Shown: positions 1 through 8,160 of the stretch, in pieces
Numbering within the stretch: the first letter of the stretch is position 1
How the letters are laid out: each line of letters begins with the position of its first letter
From: Silicimonas algicola
GTDB lineage: Bacteria; Pseudomonadota; Alphaproteobacteria; Rhodobacterales; Rhodobacteraceae
DNA length: 64,000 nt
Assembly (NCBI RefSeq): GCF_003148765.1
Contig: NZ_QGGV01000003.1
Coordinates: forward strand, 154,156-218,155
Direction of reading: 5' to 3'
Notes under the pieces: generated by a model
The model's database searches: none
Seen by the model: the letters and a program-made list of their open reading frames with translations, nothing else
Told to the model about the DNA's origin: nothing
Made by a program: the position numbers and the translations under genes

Positions 1-258
1 GGGATCGTCGGTCCCGAGACCGAGCGCGCCGCACGGGCCGCCGCCGCCGCCGCGCCGGACCACTTTGCCGATGCCTACGGGATCGCCCGGCGCAACTGGT
101 ACTACGACCTTGCCGACCGTCGTCCGTCCAGCCGCAAGTACGCGCGCCGCCGCGATGGCGGCAAGGGCGGCTGGATCCTGCGGGCGGAAAGCTTCATCTC
201 GCCGCGCTTCCATCTCACCGAAGCCCAGCACCGCGAGAGGACGTCGGCATGGGCCTGA
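1..258 (+). CDS. Holin-associated N-acetylmuramidase (GH108-type endolysin), 3' end only
   Basis: The first 85 codons in frame 1 are open and stop at 256-258; the start lies outside the window. The visible part has the look of the C-terminal peptidoglycan-binding half (PG_binding_3 type) of glycoside hydrolase 108 endolysins: NWYYDLADRRP, then KYARRRDGGKGGWI and RAESFI. Such enzymes cut the glycan backbone of peptidoglycan to release phage or gene transfer agent (GTA) particles. The reading frame overlaps the downstream holin start by 10 nt, the usual endolysin-holin arrangement in Rhodobacterales. The catalytic N-terminal domain, with its expected Glu, cannot be seen here, so activity is not shown. 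Confidence 0.72.
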   Translation, partial: GIVGPETERAARAAAAAAPDHFADAYGIARRNWYYDLADRRPSSRKYARRRDGGKGGWILRAESFISPRFHLTEAQHRERTSAWA

Positions 259-794
259 TCGGGGACCTGTTCGGCGTCGTCCTTGGCGGCGGGCGCAACG
301 CGGTGCGCGAGACGGTCGAGGTCTTCCGGCCCAATGCCGAGGCTCAGGCCGTGCGCGACGCGGCGCAGGAGACGGCCGCGTTGGCGCAGTTCGCCTCGGA
401 GTTCGCTTTGCCTCGACAGGGGTGGTTCGACCGTCTGATGGACGGTCTGAACCGCCTGCCGCGCCCGATGATGGCGCTCGGCACGCTGGCGCTGTTGGTC
501 TCGGCCATGTTCGACCCGATGTGGTTCGCCGCTCGGATGCAGGGCATCGCGCTGGTGCCCGAGCCGCTCTGGTGGCTGATGGGGGCCATCGTGTCGTACT
601 ACTTCGGCGCACGCCACCAGTCGAAGTCGCAGGACTTCCAGCGCGGCCTCGCCCTGACACTGGCCGCGGCGCCGCAGGTGGTTCGGAACGTGCGCGCGCT
701 CGAGGCGCTGGCGGCAGGTTATGGCGGACGCGACGAGGCTGAGGATACGCCGAACGCGGCCCTCGACGAGTGGAGGGCCGGAGGTGAGCGGTGA
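249..794 (+). CDS. Holin of the GTA three-transmembrane type
   Basis: This 181-residue protein has a soluble N-terminus (MGLIGDLFGVVLGGGRNA), hydrophobic segments at about residues 73-95 and 98-118, and a basic/acidic tail. Order and composition match the holin family described for gene transfer agent release (Pfam GTA_holin_3TM, from memory). A holin perforates the inner membrane so that the endolysin reaches the murein. The start at 249 has a GAGAGGA ribosome binding site 7-8 nt upstream and overlaps the end of the endolysin frame. In Rhodobacter capsulatus the GTA endolysin and holin lie apart from the main capsid cluster, so their occurrence alone next to ccmF is not surprising. A prophage remnant is the alternative. 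Confidence 0.8.
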   Translation: MGLIGDLFGVVLGGGRNAVRETVEVFRPNAEAQAVRDAAQETAALAQFASEFALPRQGWFDRLMDGLNRLPRPMMALGTLALLVSAMFDPMWFAARMQGIALVPEPLWWLMGAIVSYYFGARHQSKSQDFQRGLALTLAAAPQVVRNVRALEALAAGYGGRDEAEDTPNAALDEWRAGGER

Positions 795-963
795 CCTTCT
801 CCTTCAACTCGTCGCCGAACACGGTCCCTGGGCGGTGATGGTGTTCTTCCTGCTGTGGCGGGATTCCGAGAAGGACAAGGCGACGCGCGTCATCCTCGAC
901 CGCAATGCGCTGATCCTGACCGAGATCTCGACCGTCATCCGCGAACGCCTGCCGAGGAGCTGA
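784..963 (+). CDS. Small single-pass membrane protein of the lysis module
   Basis: A GTG start at 784 preceded by GGAG gives a 59-residue protein that overlaps the holin stop by 11 nt. A longer frame from the ATG at 721 lies inside the holin gene and is less likely. Residues 14-23 (PWAVMVFFLL) form a hydrophobic stretch, followed by a charged helical tail (RDSEKDKATR). I do not recognise a family with certainty. Its position directly behind a holin suggests a spanin-like or holin-accessory role, which is only inference from context. Confidence 0.6.
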   Translation: MSGDLLLQLVAEHGPWAVMVFFLLWRDSEKDKATRVILDRNALILTEISTVIRERLPRS

Positions 964-965
964 CG

Positions 966-1091
966 ATGAGCCTTTTCCTCGCGGCGCTCCGCCGCCGTCT
1001 CGCCGGCCGCCGCTTCACCCGCGCCGTCGAGCGCCACGCCCGAGCGGCCGACGATCTCGACCGCGCTCTCCGAGAGGTGCTGTCCCGATGA
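966..1091 (+). CDS. Very small basic protein, unknown function
   Basis: A 41-codon frame starts with ATG at 966, 2 nt after the previous stop, and its stop overlaps the next start by 4 nt (ATGA at 1088-1091). The product is strongly basic at the N-terminus (RRRLAGRRFTR) and then helical and mixed-charge. Tight coupling on both sides argues that it is translated. No function can be assigned. The gap could alternatively be non-coding spacer between its neighbours. Confidence 0.42.
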   Translation: MSLFLAALRRRLAGRRFTRAVERHARAADDLDRALREVLSR

Positions 1092-1510
1092 CCAGACCGC
1101 TGATTCTGCTGGCACTGGCGAGCCTCGTCTTCCTCGCATCGAACGAAGCCTTCGGCTATGGGGCGGCCTACCGGATCGCCTATGGCGCCTTTACGCTGAT
1201 GGCGGCGATGATCTCGCTGACCTTCCTGTGGCTTTGGGCGCGTCGCGCGACGCCGCTTGCCATCGGCATGTCGTTCGGATGGGCGGGCGCCGCGTCCGTC
1301 ATGGGCTGGTGGTGGACCTTCAACGTCCTGCACGGGCCCAAGTGGATGGTCGACAACCCCCTTCTGCTGGTCTTTCTCTCGATCTACTTCGTCGGCGCGA
1401 CCCTTCATTTCCAGGTGATCTCGCGGTCCTTCGGTTCTGACGGACGCGGCTGGATCTGGCCCGTCGCGGCCAGTCTCGCCGTGTCGCTGGCCGTCCACTT
1501 CCTGGCCTGA
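1088..1510 (+). CDS. Conserved-looking four-helix membrane protein, unknown function
   Basis: A 140-residue hydrophobic protein with about four transmembrane segments (roughly residues 5-22, 35-52, 60-80 and 90-108, with a further C-terminal segment 120-139). The ATG at 1088 has GAGGTG 8 nt upstream and overlaps the preceding small gene by 4 nt, so it appears to be translationally coupled to the lysis-module tail. I recognise no catalytic motif. It sits between the holin module and ccmF and could belong functionally to either. The distance to ccmF (70 nt) and weak coupling there favour the upstream group. Confidence 0.7.
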   Translation: MTRPLILLALASLVFLASNEAFGYGAAYRIAYGAFTLMAAMISLTFLWLWARRATPLAIGMSFGWAGAASVMGWWWTFNVLHGPKWMVDNPLLLVFLSIYFVGATLHFQVISRSFGSDGRGWIWPVAASLAVSLAVHFLA

Positions 1511-1580
1511 GGCTCACGGGCCCGCGACCTGTCGTCTCGCGCCCTTGGCGCGGACGAGCGGGCGGCATAGTGTCGGCGGC

Positions 1581-3551
1581 ATGATCGTCGAGCTTGGCCA
1601 TTTCACACTACTCCTCGCACTGGCCGTGGCGCTGGTGCAGACCGTCCTGCCGCTGGTCGGCGCGCAGATGCGCTGGACATCGTGGATGACGGTGGCCGGA
1701 CCTGCGGCCATCGCGCAGGCCCTGCTTCTGGCGTTTTCGTTCTCGACGCTGGTCTGGGCCTTCGTGACCTCGGACTTCTCGGTCCGCCTCGTGGTCGAGA
1801 ACTCTCATACGCTGAAGCCGATGCTCTACAAGGTCACCGGCGTCTGGGGAAACCACGAGGGCTCGATGCTGCTGTGGTGTTTCATCGTGGCGGTCTTCGG
1901 AGGCCTTGTCGCCTTGTTCGGCGGCAACCTGCCCGACAGGCTCAAGGCGCGTGTCCTGGGCGTCCAGGGATCGATCGGCGTCGCGTTCCTCAGCTTCCTG
2001 ATCTTCACGTCTAACCCCTTCGTCCGACTGGCCTTTCCGCCGATGAACGGACAGGATCTGAACCCGCTGTTGCAGGATCCCGGCCTCGCCTTCCATCCGC
2101 CCTTCCTCTACCTCGGCTACGTCGGTCTCTCGACGTCCTTCTCCTTCGCCGTCGCCGCCCTGATCGAGGGGCGCGTCGACGCCGCCTGGGGCCGGTGGGT
2201 CAGGCCCTGGACGCTTCTCGCCTGGATCATGTTGACCATCGGCATCGCGCTCGGCTCGTGGTGGGCCTACTACGAGCTTGGCTGGGGCGGCTTCTGGTTC
2301 TGGGATCCGGTCGAGAACGCCTCGTTCATGCCCTGGCTCATCTCGGCCGCGCTCCTGCATTCGGCCATCGTGGTCGAGAAGCGCGAGGCTCTGAAAAGCT
2401 GGACCATCCTGCTGGCCATCCTCGCCTTCGGCTTCTCGCTGATCGGCGCCTTCATCGTGCGGTCGGGCGTCCTGACCTCGGTCCACGCCTTCGCGACGGA
2501 TCCCGAGAGGGGCGTCTACCTTCTCGCCATCACGGCGTTTTTCATGGGCGGGGCGCTGACGCTCTATGCCGCGCGGGCGGGCGAGATGCAGGCCAAGGGC
2601 GTCTTCGGCGTCGTCAGCCGGGAAAGTGCGCTCGTCCTCAACAACGTGTTGCTTGCCGTCGCGGCCTTCGTCGTGTTCCTGGGCACGGTCTGGCCGCTCA
2701 TCGCCGAGATGGCGTTCGGCCGAAAGCTGTCCGTCGGCGCGCCGTTCTTCGACGCGGCCTTCACGCCCTTCATGGTCATTCTCGCCGCCGTGTTGCCGAT
2801 AGGCTCTCTCCTGGCGTGGAAGCGCGCCACGTTCGGTCGGGTGCTGCGGTCGCTCTGGCTGGCCTTCGCGGGCGTCGCGGTCCTGTCAGCCCTGGCCTGG
2901 GGGTTCGGCAGCGGCCGCGGGCTTCTGGCGCCGATTGGCGTGGCGCTTGGAAGCTGGCTGATCTTCGGCGCGGCGACCGACCTCTGGGGCCGGACAGGGC
3001 GCGAGGGGCTTGCGGTCAGGGCGCGCCGGGCGCTTCGGCTGCCGCGCGCGGACTGGGGCCGGGTCACGGCCCACTCGGGCCTAGGCGTCACCATCATCGG
3101 CATCGCGCTGATGACGGCATGGCAAGTCGAGGACATCCGGGTGGCGAACGAGGGCGACACCTTCGCCGTCGGCGGCTACGACATCACGCTTGCGTCGGTC
3201 GAGGATATCCGCGGACCGAACTATCTCTCGACCATGGCCGAGATGCGGGTGGCGAGGAACGGACGCGAGGTCGCCGTCCTTCATCCCGAAAAGCGCGTCT
3301 ATCCCGTCGCCGCCATGCCCACGACCGAGGCGGCCATCGACAACGGGGTCTTCCGCGACATCTACCTCGTTATCGGCGACGCGCAGGCGGGCGGAGGCTG
3401 GGCCGTGCGGGCCTACGTAAAGCCCTTCGCCAACTGGATCTGGGCGGGCGCGATCATCATGGCGCTCGGCGGCGGTCTGTCGCTGTCGGACCGCCGCTTC
3501 CGGGTGGCCGCCGGCGCCCGGAAGGCGCCGAGCGGGGTGCCGGCGGAATGA
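1581..3551 (+). CDS. ccmF: Cytochrome c haem lyase subunit CcmF
   Basis: A 656-residue multi-spanning inner-membrane protein that, with CcmH, ligates haem to the CXXCH motif of apocytochrome c in the periplasm (System I). The tryptophan-rich WWD signature is clear at WGGFWFWDPVENASF, with GVWGNHEGSMLLW earlier in the protein. The length is normal for the family (about 640-660). I chose ATG 1581 because the product then begins MIVELGHFTLLLAL, typical of CcmF; the in-frame ATG 36 nt upstream would add a polar extension. Its stop overlaps the ccmH start (ATGA), so the two are coupled. This pair corresponds to ccl1-ccl2 of Rhodobacter capsulatus. Other ccm genes are not in the window. Confidence 0.95.
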   Translation: MIVELGHFTLLLALAVALVQTVLPLVGAQMRWTSWMTVAGPAAIAQALLLAFSFSTLVWAFVTSDFSVRLVVENSHTLKPMLYKVTGVWGNHEGSMLLWCFIVAVFGGLVALFGGNLPDRLKARVLGVQGSIGVAFLSFLIFTSNPFVRLAFPPMNGQDLNPLLQDPGLAFHPPFLYLGYVGLSTSFSFAVAALIEGRVDAAWGRWVRPWTLLAWIMLTIGIALGSWWAYYELGWGGFWFWDPVENASFMPWLISAALLHSAIVVEKREALKSWTILLAILAFGFSLIGAFIVRSGVLTSVHAFATDPERGVYLLAITAFFMGGALTLYAARAGEMQAKGVFGVVSRESALVLNNVLLAVAAFVVFLGTVWPLIAEMAFGRKLSVGAPFFDAAFTPFMVILAAVLPIGSLLAWKRATFGRVLRSLWLAFAGVAVLSALAWGFGSGRGLLAPIGVALGSWLIFGAATDLWGRTGREGLAVRARRALRLPRADWGRVTAHSGLGVTIIGIALMTAWQVEDIRVANEGDTFAVGGYDITLASVEDIRGPNYLSTMAEMRVARNGREVAVLHPEKRVYPVAAMPTTEAAIDNGVFRDIYLVIGDAQAGGGWAVRAYVKPFANWIWAGAIIMALGGGLSLSDRRFRVAAGARKAPSGVPAE

Positions 3552-3997
3552 TCCGCGTCGCTGTTCTTCTGTGGCTGGCATTCGCAGGCGCGGCGGCGGC
3601 GGTCCAGCCGGGCGAGATGCTGACGGACCCGGCGCTTGAGGAGCGGGCGCGCGAGCTTTCGCGGGGGCTGCGCTGCCTCGTCTGCCGCAACGAATCCATC
3701 GACGAATCGAACGCCGACCTGGCCCGCGATCTGCGCGTCCTCGTGCGCGAACGCATCGCGGCAGGCGACAGCGATGCCGAAGTCATCGACTTCGTCGTGG
3801 CGCGCTACGGCGAATATGTCCTTCTCAACCCCACGACCTCGGGCGCGAACATCGTTCTGTGGATCGCAGGCCCCGTCCTCCTGCTCTCCGGTCTCGGGAT
3901 CGCCGCGCTTTACCTGCGCCGACGCAGGTCGGACGCCCCGGCCGAAAGCCTGAGCAGCGACGAGGAAGCGCGTCTGAAGGCGCTTCTGGGCGACTGA
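3548..3997 (+). CDS. ccmH: Cytochrome c maturation protein CcmH
   Basis: A 149-residue periplasmic thiol-redox subunit anchored by one C-terminal transmembrane segment (about residues 100-122, GANIVLWIAGPVLLL). A signal peptide occupies residues 1-19 (AFAGAAAAVQ at the cleavage region). The LRCLVCRNESI motif contains the family's LRCxxC pair, which reduces or holds the apocytochrome cysteines for haem attachment by CcmF. It overlaps ccmF by 4 nt. This is the short single-domain form; the TPR part found in fused CcmH/CcmI proteins is absent and would be encoded elsewhere. Confidence 0.93.
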   Translation: MIRVAVLLWLAFAGAAAAVQPGEMLTDPALEERARELSRGLRCLVCRNESIDESNADLARDLRVLVRERIAAGDSDAEVIDFVVARYGEYVLLNPTTSGANIVLWIAGPVLLLSGLGIAALYLRRRRSDAPAESLSSDEEARLKALLGD

Positions 3998-4016
3998 TAC
4001 GCTGCGTCCGCCTTTC

Positions 4017-4034
4017 CTGAACCGATCCGTTCAG
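4017..4034. terminator. Short inverted repeat between ccmH and the enoyl-CoA hydratase gene
   Basis: CTGAAC and GTTCAG form a perfect 6-bp inverted repeat around a 6-nt loop, 20 nt after the ccmH stop and 36 nt before the next start. It is followed by TTATG, with no clear T-run. It may end ccm transcription or act as an operator for the hydratase gene. Its perfect dyad symmetry fits either reading. Confidence 0.35.
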
Positions 4035-4069
4035 TTATGCCGGGCGGAAAGCAGGGAAGGACGCGCCTC

Positions 4070-4849
4070 ATGGACTACCAGACCATCCGCCTGACGTATC
4101 GCGACGGCTATGCCGAGATCACGCTGAATCGGCCCGAGGTGAAGAACGCCTTGAACCGGCAGATGCGGGCCGAGCTTCTGCACGCCGTGCAGGCTGCCGG
4201 CAAGGAAGCGCGGGCGGTCGTGCTGACGGGGGCGGGCGGCGCCTTCTGCTCGGGGCAGGACCTGTCGGACCGCAACCAGTCGCTGGCCTCGGCCAACCTC
4301 GAGCGCACGCTGAGGGACGAATACGAGCCTCTCCTGCGCGCGATCTACGACTGTCCGGTGCCGACGATCTCGGCCGTGGGCGGGGCGGCGGCGGGGGCAG
4401 GGGCCAACATCGCGCTGGCGGCAGATGTTGTCATCGCCACCGAAAGCGCGGTCTTCCTCCAGGCCTTCACGCGCATCGGCCTGATTCCCGATGCGGGCGG
4501 CACCTACTGGCTGCCGCGCCAGGTGGGCTTTGCCCGCGCCATGGGGGCTGCCCTTTTCGCCGAACCCGTGCCCGCCCGGCAGGCGGCGGAGTGGGGCATG
4601 ATCTGGGAGGCGGTGCCAGATGCCGACTTCGAGGCGCACTGGCGTGGCCGGACCGCGAAGCTCGCCAAGGGCCCGACCGTCGCCTATGCCGCCGCGAAGG
4701 AGGCGATCCGGGGCACCTACGGCAACACACTCGACGAGCAGCTTCTCCTCGAGGCGAAGCTTCAGGGCCGCTGCGGCCAGTCCCGAGACTTCCAAGAAGG
4801 CGTGATGGCCTTCCTCGAGAAAAGGCCGGCCGACTACGAGGGCCGCTGA
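4070..4849 (+). CDS. Enoyl-CoA hydratase/isomerase family protein, PaaG-like
   Basis: This 259-residue crotonase-fold protein has the CoA oxyanion-hole segments GAFCSGQDLSDRN (about residues 62-74) and GGAAAGAGANIALA (about 107-120), and the conserved GLIPDAGGTYWLPR. The QDLxDRN and EWGMIW signatures resemble PaaG, the isomerase of the phenylacetate pathway, but no other paa gene is nearby. The product could equally be a general 2-enoyl-CoA hydratase/isomerase. The ATG at 4070 has GGAAGG 9 nt upstream; an in-frame ATG at 4037 lacks a good site and begins close to the inverted repeat. It is probably a separate transcription unit from ccmFH. Confidence 0.85.
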   Translation: MDYQTIRLTYRDGYAEITLNRPEVKNALNRQMRAELLHAVQAAGKEARAVVLTGAGGAFCSGQDLSDRNQSLASANLERTLRDEYEPLLRAIYDCPVPTISAVGGAAAGAGANIALAADVVIATESAVFLQAFTRIGLIPDAGGTYWLPRQVGFARAMGAALFAEPVPARQAAEWGMIWEAVPDADFEAHWRGRTAKLAKGPTVAYAAAKEAIRGTYGNTLDEQLLLEAKLQGRCGQSRDFQEGVMAFLEKRPADYEGR

Positions 4850-4853
4850 CGCC

Positions 4854-5321
4854 CTAGAGCCAGCGGCGCGTCCGGTCGCACAAGGCCGTGTAATCGGACC
4901 CGAACTTCGCGGACAGGTAGGCTTCCTCGCGCCGCACGACGAAGACGTCGAGGAGAATGCCGAGACCAACCGCCACGATCGGTCCCCATAGGGTGACAAG
5001 CGTCAGACCGAAGCCCGCCGTGAAGACGATCATGCCGAGGTACATGGGGTTGCGCGTGAACCTGTAGGGTCCCGTCGCGACGATCCCGAGCGCTGGCTTG
5101 TAGGGGTTCACGTTGGTTCCCCTCCGCCGGAAGGTCAGGGCGCCCGTCGCCGCGAGGGCTAGGCCCGCCGCCATCACCACCCAGCCTATGCCCGATACGT
5201 CCCGTCCAAGGACGCCGAGGGGCAGGTAGCGCGACAGGAGCCAGGTTGCTGCCAGCGCGGCAGCGAAGGCCAGGGGCGGCGGGAAGGCGATGAGGGGGTG
5301 ATCGTCTGTCATGGGCCTCAT
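4854..5321 (-). CDS. Membrane methyltransferase, isoprenylcysteine carboxylmethyltransferase / PEMT family
   Basis: A 155-residue integral membrane protein with about four hydrophobic helices. The family signature is GIVATGPYRFTRNPMYLG (about residues 78-95) together with the RREEAYLSAKFGSDY C-terminal motif, which forms the S-adenosylmethionine pocket in this superfamily. Substrates in bacteria are usually unknown lipids or thiols. It ends 5 nt from the convergent hydratase gene. An internal ATG at 5312 would remove three residues and cannot be excluded as the start. No partner gene points to a substrate. Confidence 0.75.
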   Translation of the reverse strand: MRPMTDDHPLIAFPPPLAFAAALAATWLLSRYLPLGVLGRDVSGIGWVVMAAGLALAATGALTFRRRGTNVNPYKPALGIVATGPYRFTRNPMYLGMIVFTAGFGLTLVTLWGPIVAVGLGILLDVFVVRREEAYLSAKFGSDYTALCDRTRRWL

Positions 5322-5330
5322 CCTAACGCA

Positions 5331-5358
5331 AACCGGCGGCGCCGTAACGCCGCCGGTT
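5331..5358 (-). terminator. Strong hairpin downstream of the acidic repeat protein gene
   Basis: AACCGGCGGCG and CGCCGCCGGTT are perfect 11-bp arms around a 6-nt loop, 18 nt beyond the stop codon of the leftward gene at 5377. There is no long T-run, common for terminators in high-GC Rhodobacteraceae. It separates that gene from the methyltransferase gene, which runs in the same direction. Confidence 0.6.
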
Positions 5359-5376
5359 GGTTTCGTCCGCTGACCG

Positions 5377-6669
5377 TCAGATCAGGTTGAAGAAGTCGCC
5401 GCCCTCGGCGTCGATCGGCGGAAGATCGATCCCGCCGCCACCGTCCCCGGCGTTCGGGGTGACGAGAATGGTGATCGTGGCGGTGTCGCCGCCCTCGATG
5501 GTGTATTCGAACGTCGTTTCCTTCTCCTCGTCGCCGAACTCTCCGTTTGCGCTGAAGTCGACGGAGCCGTTCTCGTAGACCCTCAGCAGACCTCCGGCCG
5601 AACCCGGCACCTCGACGAAATCGAGCTCGTCGGTCTGATCTAGGGTCTCGTCGTTCACGGCGAGGACGTCGCCCTCGTACATTCCGCCCGTATCGGTCAT
5701 GTCGTTGTCGAGCAGGCTGAACGGGCCGGAGCCGAGTTCGAAGAATTCGTCCACGACGCCGAAGATCGCATCCGGCGAGGCGGTCAGGAAGTCGTCGATC
5801 GCGTCGTTGCCGGATTGCTCTTCACCGTCGCCGCCGTCGCCGCCGTCAGAACCGTCGCCGCCGTCGCCGCCGTCAGAACCGTCGCCGCCGTCGCCGCCGT
5901 CAGAACCGTCGCCGCCGTCGCCGCCGTCAGAACCATCTCCGCCGTCGCCACCATCCGTTCCGTCGCCACCGTCGCCGCCGTCCGAACCATCTCCGCCGTC
6001 GCCGCCGTCCGATCCGTCCCCACCGTCGCCGCCGTCCGAACCATCTCCGCCGTCGCCGCCGTCCGGTCCGTCGCCACCGTCGGACCCGTCGCCACCGTTT
6101 CCGCCATCCGAACCGTCGCCGCCGCCTTCGCCGCCGTCGGTCGGATCCTCGATCTCGTCGTCGGGCTCTTCAGGTGCCGTCGTGCCCAGCTTCAGCGAGC
6201 CGCTGCGCGACCCGTCGGGGTCGCCGACGGAAGTCAGGCGCACCGCGAAGTCCTGCAGCGCCACGTCGGCCAGCGTCAGAGGATCGTCCGCGTCGAGTGT
6301 GAAGGTGATGTCCTGAAGGTCGCCGTTGCCGAGGCCGGTCGGGTCGAGGAGGACCCCCACGTCGAAGGCGCCGAATTCCTTCAGGACCTCTCCGTTGATG
6401 TTGATGCCGCCGCCCAGGTTCGACACCGAGCCCTCGTCGACGACCGTGAACAGGCTGCCGCCGTCCTCATCAGTCGAGGACATCCCGACAAAGCCCGAGA
6501 CGTCTGCGCTGAGGTCGAAGAAGAGACCGTTGATCTCTCCGATCTGGCCCGTATAGCCCTCTTCGCCGGGCTGGAGGACGTGGACGTTGAACTCGAGATT
6601 GCCGTCGATCTCGGTCACCGTCACGCGTACGTTGACGCCGCCCTCGATCAGAAATTCCATGCTTGTCAT
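5377..6669 (-). CDS. Acidic Asp/Gly-repeat protein, probably exported
   Basis: A 430-residue strongly acidic protein in three parts. Residues 1-170 form a beta-rich domain (including NGLFFDLSADVSGFVG), similar in feel to N-terminal modules of roseobacter calcium-binding exoproteins. Residues 182-283 are about ten copies of a nine-residue DGSDGGDGG repeat. Residues 295-430 look like an Ig/VCBS-like domain (LLRVYENGSVDFSANG, TFEYTIEGGDTATITI). There is no signal peptide, and the C-terminus is acidic then hydrophobic (GGDFFNLI), which is compatible with type I secretion, but no transporter gene is near. Calcium binding by the Asp-rich linker is inference. The single gene is flanked by hairpins on both sides. 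Confidence 0.82.
   Translation of the reverse strand: MTSMEFLIEGGVNVRVTVTEIDGNLEFNVHVLQPGEEGYTGQIGEINGLFFDLSADVSGFVGMSSTDEDGGSLFTVVDEGSVSNLGGGININGEVLKEFGAFDVGVLLDPTGLGNGDLQDITFTLDADDPLTLADVALQDFAVRLTSVGDPDGSRSGSLKLGTTAPEEPDDEIEDPTDGGEGGGDGSDGGNGGDGSDGGDGPDGGDGGDGSDGGDGGDGSDGGDGGDGSDGGDGGDGTDGGDGGDGSDGGDGGDGSDGGDGGDGSDGGDGGDGSDGGDGGDGEEQSGNDAIDDFLTASPDAIFGVVDEFFELGSGPFSLLDNDMTDTGGMYEGDVLAVNDETLDQTDELDFVEVPGSAGGLLRVYENGSVDFSANGEFGDEEKETTFEYTIEGGDTATITILVTPNAGDGGGGIDLPPIDAEGGDFFNLI
5822..6127 (-). repeat. 27-bp tandem coding repeat (nine-residue DGSDGGDGG units)
   Basis: About ten in-frame copies of a 27-bp unit. The copies nearest the 3' end of the gene (about 5840-5935) are virtually identical at DNA level, whereas the 5' copies carry silent and Asp/Asn/Thr/Pro changes. 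This pattern suggests recent expansion at one end by slippage or unequal recombination. Copy number is likely to vary between strains. Confidence 0.9.
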
Positions 6670-6715
6670 GCTGTCCCTCCGCGTGAGTCAAAGCCCCGTT
6701 CCGCGGTCAGCATTT

Positions 6716-6751
6716 CCTCCCGGTTCCGTCACATTCGTGACGACCGGGAGG
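6716..6751 (-). terminator. Long hairpin between gltA and the acidic-protein gene
   Basis: Arms CCTCCCGGT/ACCGGGAGG enclose inner arms CGTCAC/GTGACG with a 4-nt loop and a 2-nt bulge. It lies about 52 nt after the gltA stop and about 47 nt before the start of the leftward acidic-protein gene. No T-run follows. It may terminate gltA, or the inner palindrome may be an operator for the downstream gene. Confidence 0.45.
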
Positions 6752-6776
6752 CAAAAACATGGCGAATGTCCAGAAA

Positions 6777-6794
6777 CCCCAACAATTGAAGGGG
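6777..6794 (-). terminator. Small hairpin directly after gltA
   Basis: CCCC/GGGG arms (extended by TT/AA pairs around an AATT centre) lie 9 nt beyond the gltA stop and are followed on the minus strand by TTTC. This is a weak terminator candidate that could work together with the longer hairpin at 6716-6751. Confidence 0.35.
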
Positions 6795-6802
6795 CTTAGA
6801 AA

Positions 6803-8098
6803 CTATCTGTCCTCGACGTCGACATAATCTCGCCGTGTGGCGCCCACGTAAAGCTGACGCGGGCGGCCGATCTTCATCGCCGGGTCGGCGATCATCTCTT
6901 TCCACTGGCTGATCCAGCCGACGGTGCGCGCGACAGCGAAGATGGGCGTGAACATCGAAGTCGGGAAGCCGATCGCGTCGAGGATGATGCCGGAATAGAA
7001 ATCGACGTTCGGATAGAGCTTCTTCTCGATGAAGTAGTCGTCCTTGACGGCGATCTCTTCCAGTTGCTTGGCGACCTGGAGCGTCGGGTTGTTCTCGATC
7101 CCCAGCAGATCGAGCACCTCGTCCGCCGACTGCTTCATCACCTTCGCGCGCGGGTCGAAGTTCTTGTAGACGCGGTGTCCGAAGCCCATCAGGCGGAAGG
7201 GGTCGTTCTTGTCCTTCGCGCGCTCGATGAATTCGGGGATGCGGTTCGGCGAGCCGATCTCGCGCAGCATCTCCAGCGCGGCCTGGTTCGCGCCGCCATG
7301 CGCCGGGCCCCAGAGGCAGGCGATGCCGGCGGCGATGCAGGCGAAGGGGTTGGCGCCCGAGGACGACGCCAGCCGCACCGTCGAGGTCGAGGCGTTCTGC
7401 TCGTGGTCGGCGTGGAGCGTGAAGATGCGGTCCATCGCGCGGGCGACGATCGGGTTGACCTCATAGGTCTCGGCCGGGACGGCGAAGCACATGTGCAGGA
7501 AGTTCGCCGCGTAGTCGAGGTCGTTCCTCGGATACACGAAGGGCTGGCCGATGGAGTACTTGTAGGCCCAGGCCGCAATCGTCGGCATCTTGGCGATCAG
7601 GCGGATCGAGGCGACCTCGCGCTGCCAGGGGTCCGCGATGTCGGTCGAGTCGTGATAGAAGGCCGACATGGCGCCGACGACGCCGACCATGGTCGCCATC
7701 GGGTGCGCGTCGCGCCGGAAGCCGCGGAAGAAGTACTGCATCTGCTCGTGCAGCATGGTGTGCTTGGTGACGCGGCCCTCGAAATCCTCAAGCTGCTCGG
7801 CGCTCGGCAATTCGCCGTAGAGCAGGAGGTAGCAGACCTCGAGGAAGTGCGACTTCTCGGCAAGCTGGTCGATGGGATAGCCGCGGTGCAGAAGCTCGCC
7901 CTTGTCGCCGTCGATGAAGGTGATCGTCGACTCGCAGGAAGCGGTCGAGGTGAAGCCGGGGTCATAGGTGAAAATATCGGCCTGGCCGTAGAGCTTGCGG
8001 ATGTCCACGACGTCCGGTCCGGCGGTCGGCGACATCATGGGAAGATCGTAATCCTTGCCATCGAAGGAGAGTTTGGCGGTCTTTGTCGTCTCAGCCAT
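6803..8098 (-). CDS. gltA: Citrate synthase (type II, hexameric family)
   Basis: A 431-residue cytosolic enzyme condensing acetyl-CoA and oxaloacetate to citrate, the entry step of the TCA cycle. The active-site regions are visible: the [12 protein letters not shown] stretch, [14 protein letters not shown] with a catalytic His, and [15 protein letters not shown] with a His and the Asp nearby. N-terminal residues 10-70 carry the small beta domain ([10 protein letters not shown]) typical of Gram-negative, NADH-sensitive enzymes. It lies 62 nt downstream of gltX in the same direction and may be partly cotranscribed with it. Length and residues are normal for alphaproteobacteria. Confidence 0.97.
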   Translation of the reverse strand: MAETTKTAKLSFDGKDYDLPMMSPTAGPDVVDIRKLYGQADIFTYDPGFTSTASCESTITFIDGDKGELLHRGYPIDQLAEKSHFLEVCYLLLYGELPSAEQLEDFEGRVTKHTMLHEQMQYFFRGFRRDAHPMATMVGVVGAMSAFYHDSTDIADPWQREVASIRLIAKMPTIAAWAYKYSIGQPFVYPRNDLDYAANFLHMCFAVPAETYEVNPIVARAMDRIFTLHADHEQNASTSTVRLASSSGANPFACIAAGIACLWGPAHGGANQAALEMLREIGSPNRIPEFIERAKDKNDPFRLMGFGHRVYKNFDPRAKVMKQSADEVLDLLGIENNPTLQVAKQLEEIAVKDDYFIEKKLYPNVDFYSGIILDAIGFPTSMFTPIFAVARTVGWISQWKEMIADPAMKIGRPRQLYVGATRRDYVDVEDR

Positions 8099-8160
8099 GT
8101 CGTTCCCTGTCCTTGGTGTCCCGCGGAATGGCGGGCGCGTGTTCGTCGTCGCGGACCGGC

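Noticed and set aside
1545-1580. Earlier ccmF start at 1545
   Set aside because: It adds a polar segment before the first membrane helix; CcmF proteins begin like the sequence from 1581.
5822-6127. CRISPR-like regular repeats
   Set aside because: Units are contiguous and in frame, with no spacers and no cas genes.
5815-6789. Val/Ala-rich repeat frame on the plus strand opposite the acidic protein
   Set aside because: It is the mirror of the 27-bp repeat array; the minus-strand frame has sensible domains on both sides of the repeats.
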